Source: Anthoceros angustus (lineage: Eukaryota > Streptophyta > Anthocerotopsida > Anthocerotales > Anthocerotaceae). Taken from it: a stretch of 64,000 bases of DNA. The stretch lies in contig VJWM01000313.1 in the NCBI GenBank assembly GCA_010909165.1, forward strand, positions 1 through 64,000, written 5' to 3'. Position numbers and translations under genes: made by a program. Below, piece after piece: positions 55,346 to 64,000 of the stretch. A model generated the notes under the pieces. That model was not told where the DNA came from and searched no databases. It was given only the letters and a program-made list of their open reading frames with translations. Each line of letters starts with the position of its first letter. Position 1 is the stretch's first letter.

Positions 55346-56368
55346 TGTGGTAGGAATCGGGGCACTCCCAGGTCCTCCCACTATAGCGGCCACACTTATC
55401 CTTGTCGTCGTTGGGTTTCGTCCCATGAGACTTGTGTGAAAGTTCGAGGCCTTGTGATGCCGTCGCTACTGCAAGACACTTCTCGACCTTCTAAGCGAGC
55501 AAGGCGCCTCTACTCTCCCTCTTCGGTAATGCCCCTCGCCCCCGGATCGCCAATTCCACTAGCGACACCACAATTGCGAGTCCTGCCTCAGCGGTGAGCC
55601 TATCACGGCGAGGGACCCCAGTTCCACCGCGATTTTGTCCCTACTTCTAAGACCACTCTTCTCCACTCGGGGCGCTCTTTTACTTGCAGTTGGGATTCGT
55701 CCCTTAGGCTCTGCTGTGGCCTTCCACTAACACCTACACCTCTAATCCTCTACTCATCTCCTCATCCTCTTCCTCCTATTCTAACCTCGATTCGGGCTTC
55801 TTGGTTTCTCGCCCTTACGGCTGGCGCACAGGGTCGGCCTCCACCAGCAAGTTCTTCCTTGGGCGGTTGCTATGAGTTTGACACCGGGTGAGAACCTCCG
55901 AGTCTTTCCTGTAGTCTACCCTCAAGCCGAGAGTTCTCACAGGCATTTGCCACACACCCAAAGCAAAGCAATTTCACGGCAACCATTCACAAGGGAGCAA
56001 CTCGTTTAGGCACTTGCGTGAGCAAGTCCTCCACCAAGCACTCCGACCATGACTTCCTCTCTCTACGTGCGTTGGCTCACGGTACGAAATTCCTCTGTAA
56101 TGGCAAAGGACTCGATGGCGTGGGCGCAAGACATGATACTTTACTTTGTGAAATCCTCCTCCTCTTATAGGAGGCCTTCCACATACAACCTCCCTTGGGT
56201 GACCCCAGGTCACCTTTTCCAATTTTCTATTCCTACACTTGACATTTAAGGCACACCTAAGTCTATTGTCCTTGGTAAATTCTATTCTAGTAACTTCACC
56301 TAAGACCATCCTTTAAGGATGTCGGACATCACCTATCTTCTACAAAGCTCATTTATGGTCATTGACCA
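55346..56368 (-). repeat. Gypsy LTR3 (5' LTR of the complete element)
   Basis: Starts TGTGGTAGG beside the PBS, which fixes its inner edge. On the minus strand CCTATAAGAGG near 56160-56175 is the probable core promoter. Homology to LTR1 and LTR2 continues past 56368 into ORF X, so the outer edge rests on the CA and the purine-rich stretch only. Confidence 0.6.
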
Positions 56369-59300
56369 TTCTAGTCCTTATCCTTGGGGTGGGCATGTCC
56401 TTGTGGATTGGCTCCCTCGCCCTCCTTTTGCTCTTGCCCTTCCCGATCTTGTCGCCTTCCTAATGTGTGGGGCAAGTACAATCTGCCCTTCCTCCATCTC
56501 CCGGCGGCGCCTCGGTTTCCTTCCAATCGCGCCCCCTCGCGGCGCCTTTTCTCCAGCCTCGCCTGGTCGCGCCTCATCGCACCCTACGCGGTAGTCGGAC
56601 TACGGGGTGGTGACTACCATGGTAGTGGGTCTTCCTTCTTCTCCATCGGTGATGCCTCTGGGTGGATCTCTTGCTCTTTTCCTCTTGTTTGGTTTGTCCA
56701 TACCTATCATGGAGCATCTTCAAAGTCTTCCCCCCATGTCGGATGTTCTAATCTCTTCTTGCGTTGGACTCCTCTCCTGGCCTCCCTTCCTCGTGGGGGA
56801 GGGATTCTCACCCTCCCTTCCTCAGGTCGGACCGTCCTTAGTCTCCTCCGGTGGGGTTGTCTCTCCCCACCACCTCAGTCCTCGGGGGTATACTGGACCC
56901 CCTCCTTCCATCTTGGCTCCAATCCAGCTGCGGGCTGCCCCCGGTAGTCGGACTACGGCGTGGTCAGTCTACCCGCAGTGTCTGGACTACCGTGGTAGTC
57001 ACCTGCCGTGGTAGGTGACCCCGAGGTGGGCTCCCCTCCTTGCTCTCCGCCACCCCCCTGGCGCCTCCTTCCCCTCACTCCTCAGTTCCTCGGAGTCCAT
57101 TTCATGATGGCCTCATCAAAATCGGAGGCCTCCTGCACTTATGCGGCTCCTTCGTCATCATCATGAGGACCCAATGTCCTCCTCTTGGCCAAGACTCATT
57201 GTTGGCCTTCAAAATCTATTGTGGAGGTGAGCCCCAAGCTATGATATTGCATTTGGAGATCATCAATCTCCTGGGCCACTCTCCATCCTCACACCTACCC
57301 TTGTAGGCGTCCCTTGTGGTCAATTCCCCACCTTGACATGGAGGTTACATTCTCCTCCTCACTTCCATTTGGTGGCCAATTTTGCACGAAGGGCATAGTC
57401 CAAAATCGCCTTCCTCACTACCGGCATTATGCACCACCTTCTTGTGGTACTCCTCCTCTGGACCTCCTTTGTTCCTTCGGCCATTGCTGGCAAGCCTCCT
57501 TCTCCACTTGCCTCACTTCTCGCGCTCACTCTTGCTTTGTCTTGAGCCTTTAGCTCAGCTTCTCTTCCAATTGCGGGTCCTTCTCAATTCTTCCTTCCAT
57601 GTCCGGATTTTGATGGCTTGCGTAGCCATCACTGCTCTTGGCGTCCATTCTTTGGACGCTACCTTCTCCTTCCTCTGTTTTGCCCTTTTCTCCGCCTCCG
57701 CTGGTCGGCCTCATCGCACCCTACGCGGTAGTCGGCGGACTAAGGGGTGTGACTACCTATGGTAGTTCCTTCTTCTCCATCGCTGATTGGTGGATCTTCT
57801 TGCTCTTTCTCTTGTTTGGTTTGTCCATACCATGGAGCATCTTCAAAGTTCTTCCCCCCATTGTCGGCCTACTAATCCTTGGCCTTTTTGGACTCCTCTC
57901 GGCTCCTCCTCCTCGTGGGGTGGGGAACTTCTCACCCTCCCTTCCTCGGGTCGGACCCGTCCTTAGTCTCCTCGGTGGGGTTGTCTCTCCCACCACCCTC
58001 AGCTCCTCGGGGGTATACTGCACCCCCGGCTCCTTCATCTCAGCGGCCCCGGCGACTCCCCGGCGCTCGCTGCCCTACCTAGTCAGCGGACTACGTGGTG
58101 TGTCTACCAGTAGTCTGGCACCGTGGTAGGTGGTCTCTGGTAGGTGACCCCCGAGGTGGGCTCCCCTCCTTGCTCTCCCTCACCCTTCCACTGGCGCCTC
58201 CTCCGACTCCTCAGTTCCTCGGAGTCCATTTTTGATGGCCTCATCAAAATCGGAGGCCTGGCTGCACTTTGCGGCTCCTTCATCATCATCATGAGGACCC
58301 AATGTCCTCCTCTTGGCCAACAAGACTTCATTGTTGGCCTTCAAAATCTATTGTGGAGGTGAGCCCCAAGCTATGATATTGCATTTGGAGATCATCAATC
58401 TCCGTGGCCTCTCCATCCTCACACCTACCTTGTAGGCGTCCCTTGTGGTCAATTCCCCACCTTGACATGGAGGTTACATTCTCCTCCTTGCTTCCTTGAT
58501 TTGGTGGCCAATTTTGCACGAAGGGCATAGTCACGCCCAAAATCTCCTCTTCCTCACTAGCATTATGCACCACCTTCTTGTGGTACTCCTCTTGGAACCT
58601 CCTTTGTTCCTCGATTGCTGGCAAGCCTCCTTCTCCACTTGCCAAGCATCTTCCCTCGCTCAGCTCCCTTGGTCTTGAGCCTTTAGCTCCGCTTCTCTTC
58701 CAAATTACCGGGTCCTAATTCTTCCTTCATGTCCGGATTTTGATGGCTTGATATCCACTGCTCTTCTTGGCGTCCATTTGGACCGCTACCTTCTCCTAGA
58801 GCCTCGTTTTGCCCTTTTGCTCTTGCTCTAATTGGGCAAAATGCTCCTCCATACATCTCCATGAATCCCTTTGGGTTGTTGCCGAATGGCTCTTTCTTGT
58901 TGTGACAACCTCCCTCAGGACCTTCTCCGCCGTTGGTCACAAGGTCGGGCTTCTCCTGACCTTTTCAATTTGGCTGCCTTTCGTCGGACTCCATGGCCTC
59001 CAATTGCCATTTGGTCCTGCCTTCCTCCGGCCATGTCTTGAGATTTCACTTCTTCTTGGCATGCCCACAAGGAGGCTGCTAGTCCCTAGCCCCTTCAAAT
59101 CCACATGGTGAGTGCTTCACAAGCACTCAGCAATTCTCCTAGGGTCCTAATTCTTTCTTGGAAATCTCCAGCTCTCCTTCTGCCTCCCGGGCCATCAGGC
59201 CTTGGTCCCTCACGTCGCTCCATCCGCTCTCCTCCTCCAGCGGGATGGTGGCCTCGGCGCCCGCGGCACCTCGCTTCTCCTTCCCTTCCACCGCCGTGGC

Positions 59301-60473
59301 TGCACGCTGGCGTGGGGTGGCCTACAGCGGTGGCTGCTCCCCTGGTAGTCGCCTACCATGGTGGTGCGCCTACGGTGGTGCCCACCCTTGGGTGGGCGCC
59401 TCCCTGGGGTAGTGGGGTGCCTCTCAGGCACAAAGGAGATGGTGGGGACTCCCCACCCTTGGCTGTCACCCCTCCTGGTAGTCCTCTCTCATAGACTACC
59501 ATTCGGCCTTCCTCGGCGGTTCTTCTTCTCCTCTTGCTTGCTCACAGTGGGGAAAGATTCCCACTCGGCAACCTTGTTGCCTCCATCTTCTCCTCTTGCT
59601 TCTAGCATGCTTGTGGAGTCGACCTCCCGTCTTCCCAATGCAAAGGCAAAGGCCTTTCCAACCTTTGGAGATGGATGACCTCAAAGGGATGCCATGCATC
59701 TTCAAGCTCCTTGCTTGTGAGAAGTCCCTCGGTTTCCCATAAATGCACCAAATAGGTGCTAAGGTAGCAGCCTTGGCCCTTCCTCATCCACGAATTTGGC
59801 TTGAGGAGCTTCTCTCGGTGGTGGATGTAGGCCTCATACATGATGGTCCCCAATCGGCTTGGCTCCATGGAAATCTTCCACAAAAATTGGAGGAAGTTGG
59901 TCTTTGAAATAAGAGTCGTTGGTAATTTACCAACCCCAACACAATCTTTTGAAGAGCCTCCACTTGACTCCTTGATGCTCTCGGTCTTCCACCATTCTTG
60001 GCGTGGGCCTTCACTCCTCCATCCATCATGTCGAGGAACTCTGCGGGATGTCGGAGGGCGTCCTCTTCCTCCATTCGACCTTTCGAGGAGAGCAATTCGA
60101 GCTCTCTTCCTCCGGTCTTCCATACACTGTCGAATACTCTTCGGTCCAGCGAGGATCCGTTCGCATTCCTTCCGGTGCGCACTTCCGATTGATGGAGGTT
60201 GATGTAACACTCCTCAATCAATTCCAAATTGGTGTAGGCCCATTGGCGGCCATACACCCATCCTAATTGGATGTTCTCCTCCTCTGCCCACTGCCTGAAA
60301 TCGACTAAATCCCTGGGGTTGAGCTGCCCTGCAAAGCACGTAAATTGTGGCATCAAAAGCTCGCCTCCTCCTGGCGGCGTAGCCCCTGCTGCTGGCTTTT
60401 TGCCCTTTCCTTCTCGCGAGGTAGAGCCTTTGCCTGGCGGCTCCTTCCCCTTGCCTTTTCCTCCTCGAGGCAT
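56369..60473 (-). pseudogene. ORF X, copy III, without the copia insertion
   Basis: Longest uninterrupted version. The frame 60500-59784 reads through MPRGGKGKGKEPPGKG, LMPQFTCFAGQLNPRDLVDF, AEEENIQLGWVYGRQWAYTN, LELIEECYINLHQS and FLDMMDGGVKAHAKNGGR; the next frame continues GTIMYEAYIHHREKLLKP and WMRKGQGCYLSTYLVHLWE. Then follows the coiled-coil part near 58700-58990. Same strand as pol, located after integrase. I see no signal peptide or membrane span, so env-like is not supported. A 1.1 kb internal tandem duplication extends its C-terminal part. Family unknown to me. Confidence 0.5.
56545..58800. repeat. ~1137-bp tandem duplication in unit III
   Basis: Two units share tcatcgcaccctacgcggtagtcgg at 56574 and 57711, then ttggtttgtccatacc, cctcatcaaaatcggaggcct, catcatcatgaggacccaatgtcc, gagccccaagctatgatattgc and ttgacatggaggttacattc. 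Units I and II have a single copy (9355-10560; 39790-40980). Confidence 0.88.
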
Positions 60474-60483
60474 GGCGTCTTCC

Positions 60484-60897
60484 AACAGCTCTCTTGTCAT
60501 CCAACAGCTCTCAAATGAAGTGATACTTCACATCCACATGTTTAGTCTTCGCATAAAACACTGGATTCTTTGCCAATTGGATAGTACTCGGCTGTCACAA
60601 TGCAACAACGACTCAACCTTGATTCCCAAGTCTCCACTAAAGGAGCAAGCCATATGGCTTCCTTGCAAGCCTCGATTCTTTGCAACATACTCGGCCTCTG
60701 TGGTAGATAGCGTAATGCACTGCCAAGCAGAGATCGCCATGGGGCCCCCTCAATGCACAGAGACATAACGTGTGGACCTCCTTTTGTCCATATCCCCTGC
60801 ATAATCAGCATCTGTGTACCCAACCACACATGCATCTTCACTATCAAAACATATGCAGAAAGCTTTTATACCATTCAGATACCTCATAACTCCTTTT
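60484..60897 (-). pseudogene. Copia RNase H fragment, reverse orientation
   Basis: The minus strand reads GVMRYLNGIKAFCICFDSEDACVVGYTDADYAGDMDKRRST, then LSTTEAEYVA, then CKEAIWL and the KHVDVKYHF-type end at 60513-60545. It belongs to the same family as the RNase H at 15100-15500. It is truncated at both sides: by the array end at about 60480 and by a plus-strand LTR at 60898. Confidence 0.85.
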
Positions 60898-61100
60898 ACA
60901 GTTAGAAATAATAGTAGACCACGTTGGTTCTGTACCAATATGGTTAGTCAGCTAGACCTAGCAGTTAGTATAGGTAGTTAGCTAGGCTAGCGAAAGGACA
61001 CACCCCTTGCGAGACCACCTATAAAAGCCCACCTATGAACACACTTGATTCATTGTTAATATAGCATCTTTGCTTAAGGCGGCTTCCATGCAATTCTAAC
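60898..61100 (+). repeat. 5' LTR of a second copia element
   Basis: Runs from ttagaaataatagtagacc to gcaattctaac and is followed by a copia PBS. CCTATAAAAG at 61018-61027 is the probable TATA box. Different family from the nested copia. The 3' LTR would lie beyond the window. Confidence 0.75.
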
Positions 61101-61114
61101 TTGGTATCGAGCCA
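61101..61114 (+). promoter_or_regulatory. Primer binding site of the second copia element
   Basis: ttggtatcgagcc corresponds to the initiator tRNA-Met PBS TTGGTATCAGAGCC with one apparent deletion. Confidence 0.75.
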
Positions 61115-62930
61115 CGGGGCTCTTACCATGGTCTCTAGATCAATGGCTGAATTACGAATGTGTCACTATCTAGGTGAGCAATGGATGAAGCTCTACACTC
61201 GCTCATGGATAGAAGCATTAGATAAATGGTTCTTGATAGCAGTTGGAATGAAGACCACCATTGGAAATTACAATGTCTTTGTCGTCGCTTTCATCTAGCG
61301 TGTGTGGGCTCACCCATGTCTTACACTAAATCTAGACTCACTATTCTTATAGGATTAGATTTAGTGTCCTACAATTTTTCCTTGAGAAGAAATGAAAAAA
61401 AAAAAAGAAAAGCATGTTTCTATTTTTTTATCATATTTATCTATTTTAAAAAAAAGGAGATTTGATAGGGTTCTCTACATAGGTTTATAAGCATGGATTT
61501 GTGTTTAGGGGAAGGCATTCAGCCTTGCTCCTTCTTACACATTGCTCTTCTAAGCTTTACTCCTCCACCAATTCAAGCAAGACTCACTTCTACACACCAA
61601 CATGGCCAGAAATCGGCGCAACACTGCTCATTCTCGGCGCTTTGGTGATGATGTGGAGCGTGCTCAAGGGCAATCATTTCAACGTAGGAATTCACGGGGA
61701 TTCGGATGGCGGCACCTCGCTACTATCAATCCTTGGACAACTTCACGGATGCTTTGATCCAAGCTTTGGATAACGGTGGACTCCCCAGCTGATCGGCTCA
61801 CAATCGTCGTGGTGGGATCAATCAATCCAAGTCATCACAATCGCCAACAAAGGAGATTGCGGGAAAGATCTGACGTTGGTTTCTGGATTCCCGGTAATTC
61901 CTCACCTTGCGGGACATCCTCAAGGTGCCATGAAGAACAAGCGTCTCTCGGAAGGATTTGTCCGGCCTCAATTCGCTGGAAAATTACGCTTGGGGAGGCG
62001 GCGATTTGATCGTCACCAAGTTTCCCCATCCACCTGTCGAGAGGAGGCGCCCGATTCAATCAGCCCGCGCGCCCCATCGGTCAGTCGAGAAGGTGGAGCC
62101 GGCCCCAATTCCTCGGGGGCGGATGCATAGCGCACGGCGCGGCAGCAGCGCCCACCCCGTGAGCGGCGTCAGCAACCGCCCGGCCGCGCCACGGTCGCGG
62201 CCGCCAGCAGTGCCCAACTTAAGTTGGGCAACCGCTCAGCTGGGCCGCTCGCAGTGCCCTTAAATTGGGCGCCTCGCGGCGATGCCGCGACAGGCTGCCA
62301 CCCGTTGGGTTAACGGGGCGCCCGTTCAGGCGGCGTGCGCTCAGCAGGCGTGACCCGTCACCTCCAGCGGGGCTCGGTTCTTTTCTTTCGCTCCATTAAT
62401 TGTTTTCGGGCTCTCTTCCAAAATTAGTGGCGATTTTGGTGGCGATCCTTCTCACTCCAACGGCTCTTGGCTATCAAGTGTGCCTCCTACACCGATTTCA
62501 ACAACATCGTCAATACCTACCGTCATAGCTTTTAAGGAGGAACCAAGATCGTCTCCTCTCGACTTTGGAAGCTGCCTACAAGGAGTTCAAGTACAAGGCC
62601 CAAGCCCAGCTCACTCGAGCAACGCTCTCTCCATTATCAAAATCTTTGGCGATCGATCACATCAACACTAATCTTGTGAATTCTTTGGAAAATTGGCATT
62701 GAGTCAGCTTTGATAGGCGAGTGCTGGAAAACAATTTTGGAGCACGGGATCCGGTGATGCGTTGTAGGTGGGTGGTAGTGTGTTTGCTTTGAACTCTCTG
62801 GAAAATTTTTGCTCACACTACGATTTGTGTTTTGAGCCTTGTGTCACAACACGCTCGTTTACACAATTGTGGAGCCAAGGATTTGACCATGTCGGAGGAA
62901 CTCCACCACCACCGCCACCTCCGCCATCTC
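61115..62930 (+). other. Long leader or composite region of the second copia element
   Basis: No firm gene. It holds A-rich runs (61389-61405 and 61445-61460) and a possible start ATGGCCAGAAATCGGCGCAA at 61602 followed by about 50 codons of basic sequence. A GC-rich patch at 62130-62370 contains a perfect 20-bp palindrome. It may be a composite of two elements, since 1.8 kb is long for a copia leader. Confidence 0.4.
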
Positions 62931-62939
62931 GGCTCACGT

Positions 62940-63420
62940 AATTAATGTTATGAGCGTCTCTCGACTTCAAAGAGAGATAGGTTCAGCGGGACCAAATATG
63001 AGATTTGGTCTCGGCGGATGAAAACGGCTCTCAACACGCGCGATCTTCTCCCCGGTGGAGGTGTTTCCCCAAAGCCTACCGCACCTCGATCGGCGATTGA
63101 TCGTGGCTCAAGTTGGATCGTCAAGCCATGCAAATGCTGGTTTCGGCCTTGGCGAAACCACCTTGCATCACAAGCGGTCGACTACTTCAGCGAGAGGCTT
63201 GAAGCGGATCAATGACATCTGCTCGATCAGCGAATGTGATGACCTTGGTCACCGTCCGACAAGAGTTTTACACTCTTCGGATGCAACAAGGTGATAGTAT
63301 TGCCCATCACGTGAGCGATTCGGTACCTTGGGCACAATTGGCTGCACTCGGGACTACAATGTCTGAATTTGATGCTCTGTCCGACCGGCTAGCCTTCCGG
63401 CTAGTTATCGATCGTTAAAT
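62940..63420 (+). pseudogene. Copia gag (UBN2-type) of the second element
   Basis: Segments SGTKYEIWSRRMKTAL (near 62978-63025), VTVRQEFYTLRMQQGDSIAHHV (63245-63310) and AQLAALGTTMSEFDAL (63335-63380) match the copia gag core, which ends with the FxxL...G and final Leu-rich helix pattern. A possible zinc-knuckle start CNWC occurs near 63693-63705. Short indels shift the frame several times. Confidence 0.75.
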
Positions 63421-63779
63421 CTCTTCCCAAAACCGATCGGTCCGGACTTCACAGCGGCGGTGGCGGTGGTGGACAATCCACCTAGCGTATCGAGCTTTGG
63501 CGCACTCCTTGAGGAGGAGGCATCCGCTTCAACTCGGCACATCTAAACATGGTGGAGGCGGTGATGTTTGTGACTCGAGGGGCGGTCACAAAATCAACAA
63601 CGAAGAGAGAATAACCCGGAGAAACAACAACTCCGGCCCATCAAAAGGCTCCTTACGCCTCTTCCTCCTCAAGCACGCAAAGCGTCAAAGGGGCGTGCAA
63701 TTGGTGTCGATCACCGACCCTTTGAGGCCTTGAGTGCGGGGAAGAAGCGGTGAGGTGAGGCCAAAGCGTGAGATCAAGG

Positions 63780-64000
63780 CACTAATAATTTTATCGTCTC
63801 CAAAAGGCCAAGAACGTCAAGTCAGTTGCCTTAACCGTGTTAACCCTTAACATAACCGACTCCACCCTCATATCGAATTTCGTCCACGGCCGGAATGGTC
63901 CCGTCAAGCTTTCTTCTTTATGGGATACAGCCATACTTTGCACCCCCCCCTTTGTTGAGGACATCATTGGCGCTCTCTACCAGGAAGAACAGGCTCGCAC
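63780..64000 (+). other. Continuation of the second copia element to the window edge
   Basis: A plus-strand stretch reads NITDSTLISNFVHGRN and PFVEDIIGALYQEE. It lies where the region between gag and protease would be. I cannot confirm a protease motif before the window ends. Confidence 0.3.

Larger units (their letters stand above)
38575..56368 (-). mobile_element. Most complete Ty3/gypsy element of the array
   Basis: On the minus strand, from 56368 downward: 5' LTR3, PBS, gag with zinc knuckle, protease, RT, RNase H, integrase, ORF X with a nested copia element, 3' LTR2. The TGGCGC-type PBS is common in plant gypsy lineages of the Tat/Athila kind, and an extra ORF after integrase also occurs in such lineages; assignment to one lineage needs a phylogeny. 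No target duplication can be read because both LTRs are shared with neighbouring copies. Confidence 0.75.
51801..60480. repeat. Tandem unit III, truncated, with several empty sites
   Basis: This unit is collinear with units I and II but lacks the 3.6 kb element (empty site near 51881-51890) and the copia element (empty site near 59109-59115). It has about 2.9 kb of gag where I and II have the SAUR segment. Homology to I and II stops near 60480, about ten bases upstream of the ORF X start codon, where a copia RNase H fragment in the minus orientation begins. Confidence 0.85.

Noticed and set aside
56369-60473. The whole 55346-60480 stretch as one 5 kb LTR
   Set aside because: It was tempting because homology to the other units is continuous. 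The part after 56368 is coding-like on the same strand as pol and follows integrase in units I and II, so ORF X of the next array member explains it better. Not fully excluded.
61389-61460. A-rich runs as polyadenylated retrocopy tails
   Set aside because: They lie inside a copia leader without an upstream processed gene or a target duplication.

Overview
The window is repeat-dominated land-plant DNA. It holds Ty3/gypsy and Ty1/copia retrotransposons, a TIR DNA transposon and a SAUR (small auxin-up RNA) gene, a family restricted to the plant lineage. I see no rRNA, tRNA or CRISPR, and no normal intact host gene apart from the damaged SAUR copies. Almost every coding region carries many 1-6 base indels, while neighbouring copies stay very similar otherwise. 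I read these partly as decay and partly as long-read consensus error, so frameshifts should be treated with caution.

Layout: three tandem paralogous units. Unit I is 1-30516, unit II 30517-51800 and unit III 51801 to about 60480. Position 1 matches 30517 and 51801. The backbone is a gypsy element on the minus strand. Its order from high to low coordinate is 5' LTR (55346-56368), PBS, gag, protease, RT, RNase H, integrase, then an unrecognised downstream ORF ('ORF X'), then 3' LTR (38575-39618). LTR1 (8123-9175), LTR2 (38575-39618) and LTR3 (55346-56368) are shared between successive copies, as in an array made by unequal recombination.

Insertions in the backbone can be dated against the empty sites. 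A 3.6 kb TG...CA element (91-3723, 30603-34177) and a 5 kb plus-strand copia element (10848-15902, 41279-46208; target duplication TGCTT) are in units I and II but absent from III. An 8.9 kb TIR transposon (21157-30087) is only in unit I. In units I and II the place of gag and PBS is taken by a 3.86 kb AT-rich segment holding a SAUR gene and a ~1.03 kb TIR element with an 8-bp target duplication. Only III keeps gag.

The most unusual object is the 8.9 kb TIR transposon. It carries two divergent gene regions: a minus-strand region with the motifs of a bacterial-type amino-DNA methyltransferase, and a plus-strand transposase-like gene with an 'LDNTC' and a 'GHTHDQIDQ' motif.

From about 60480 to the end the array stops. 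It meets a minus-strand copia RNase H fragment, then a second copia element on the plus strand (5' LTR 60898-61100, PBS, long leader, GC-rich palindromic patch, gag at 62940-63420) that runs off the window. Coordinates of decayed domains are approximate.
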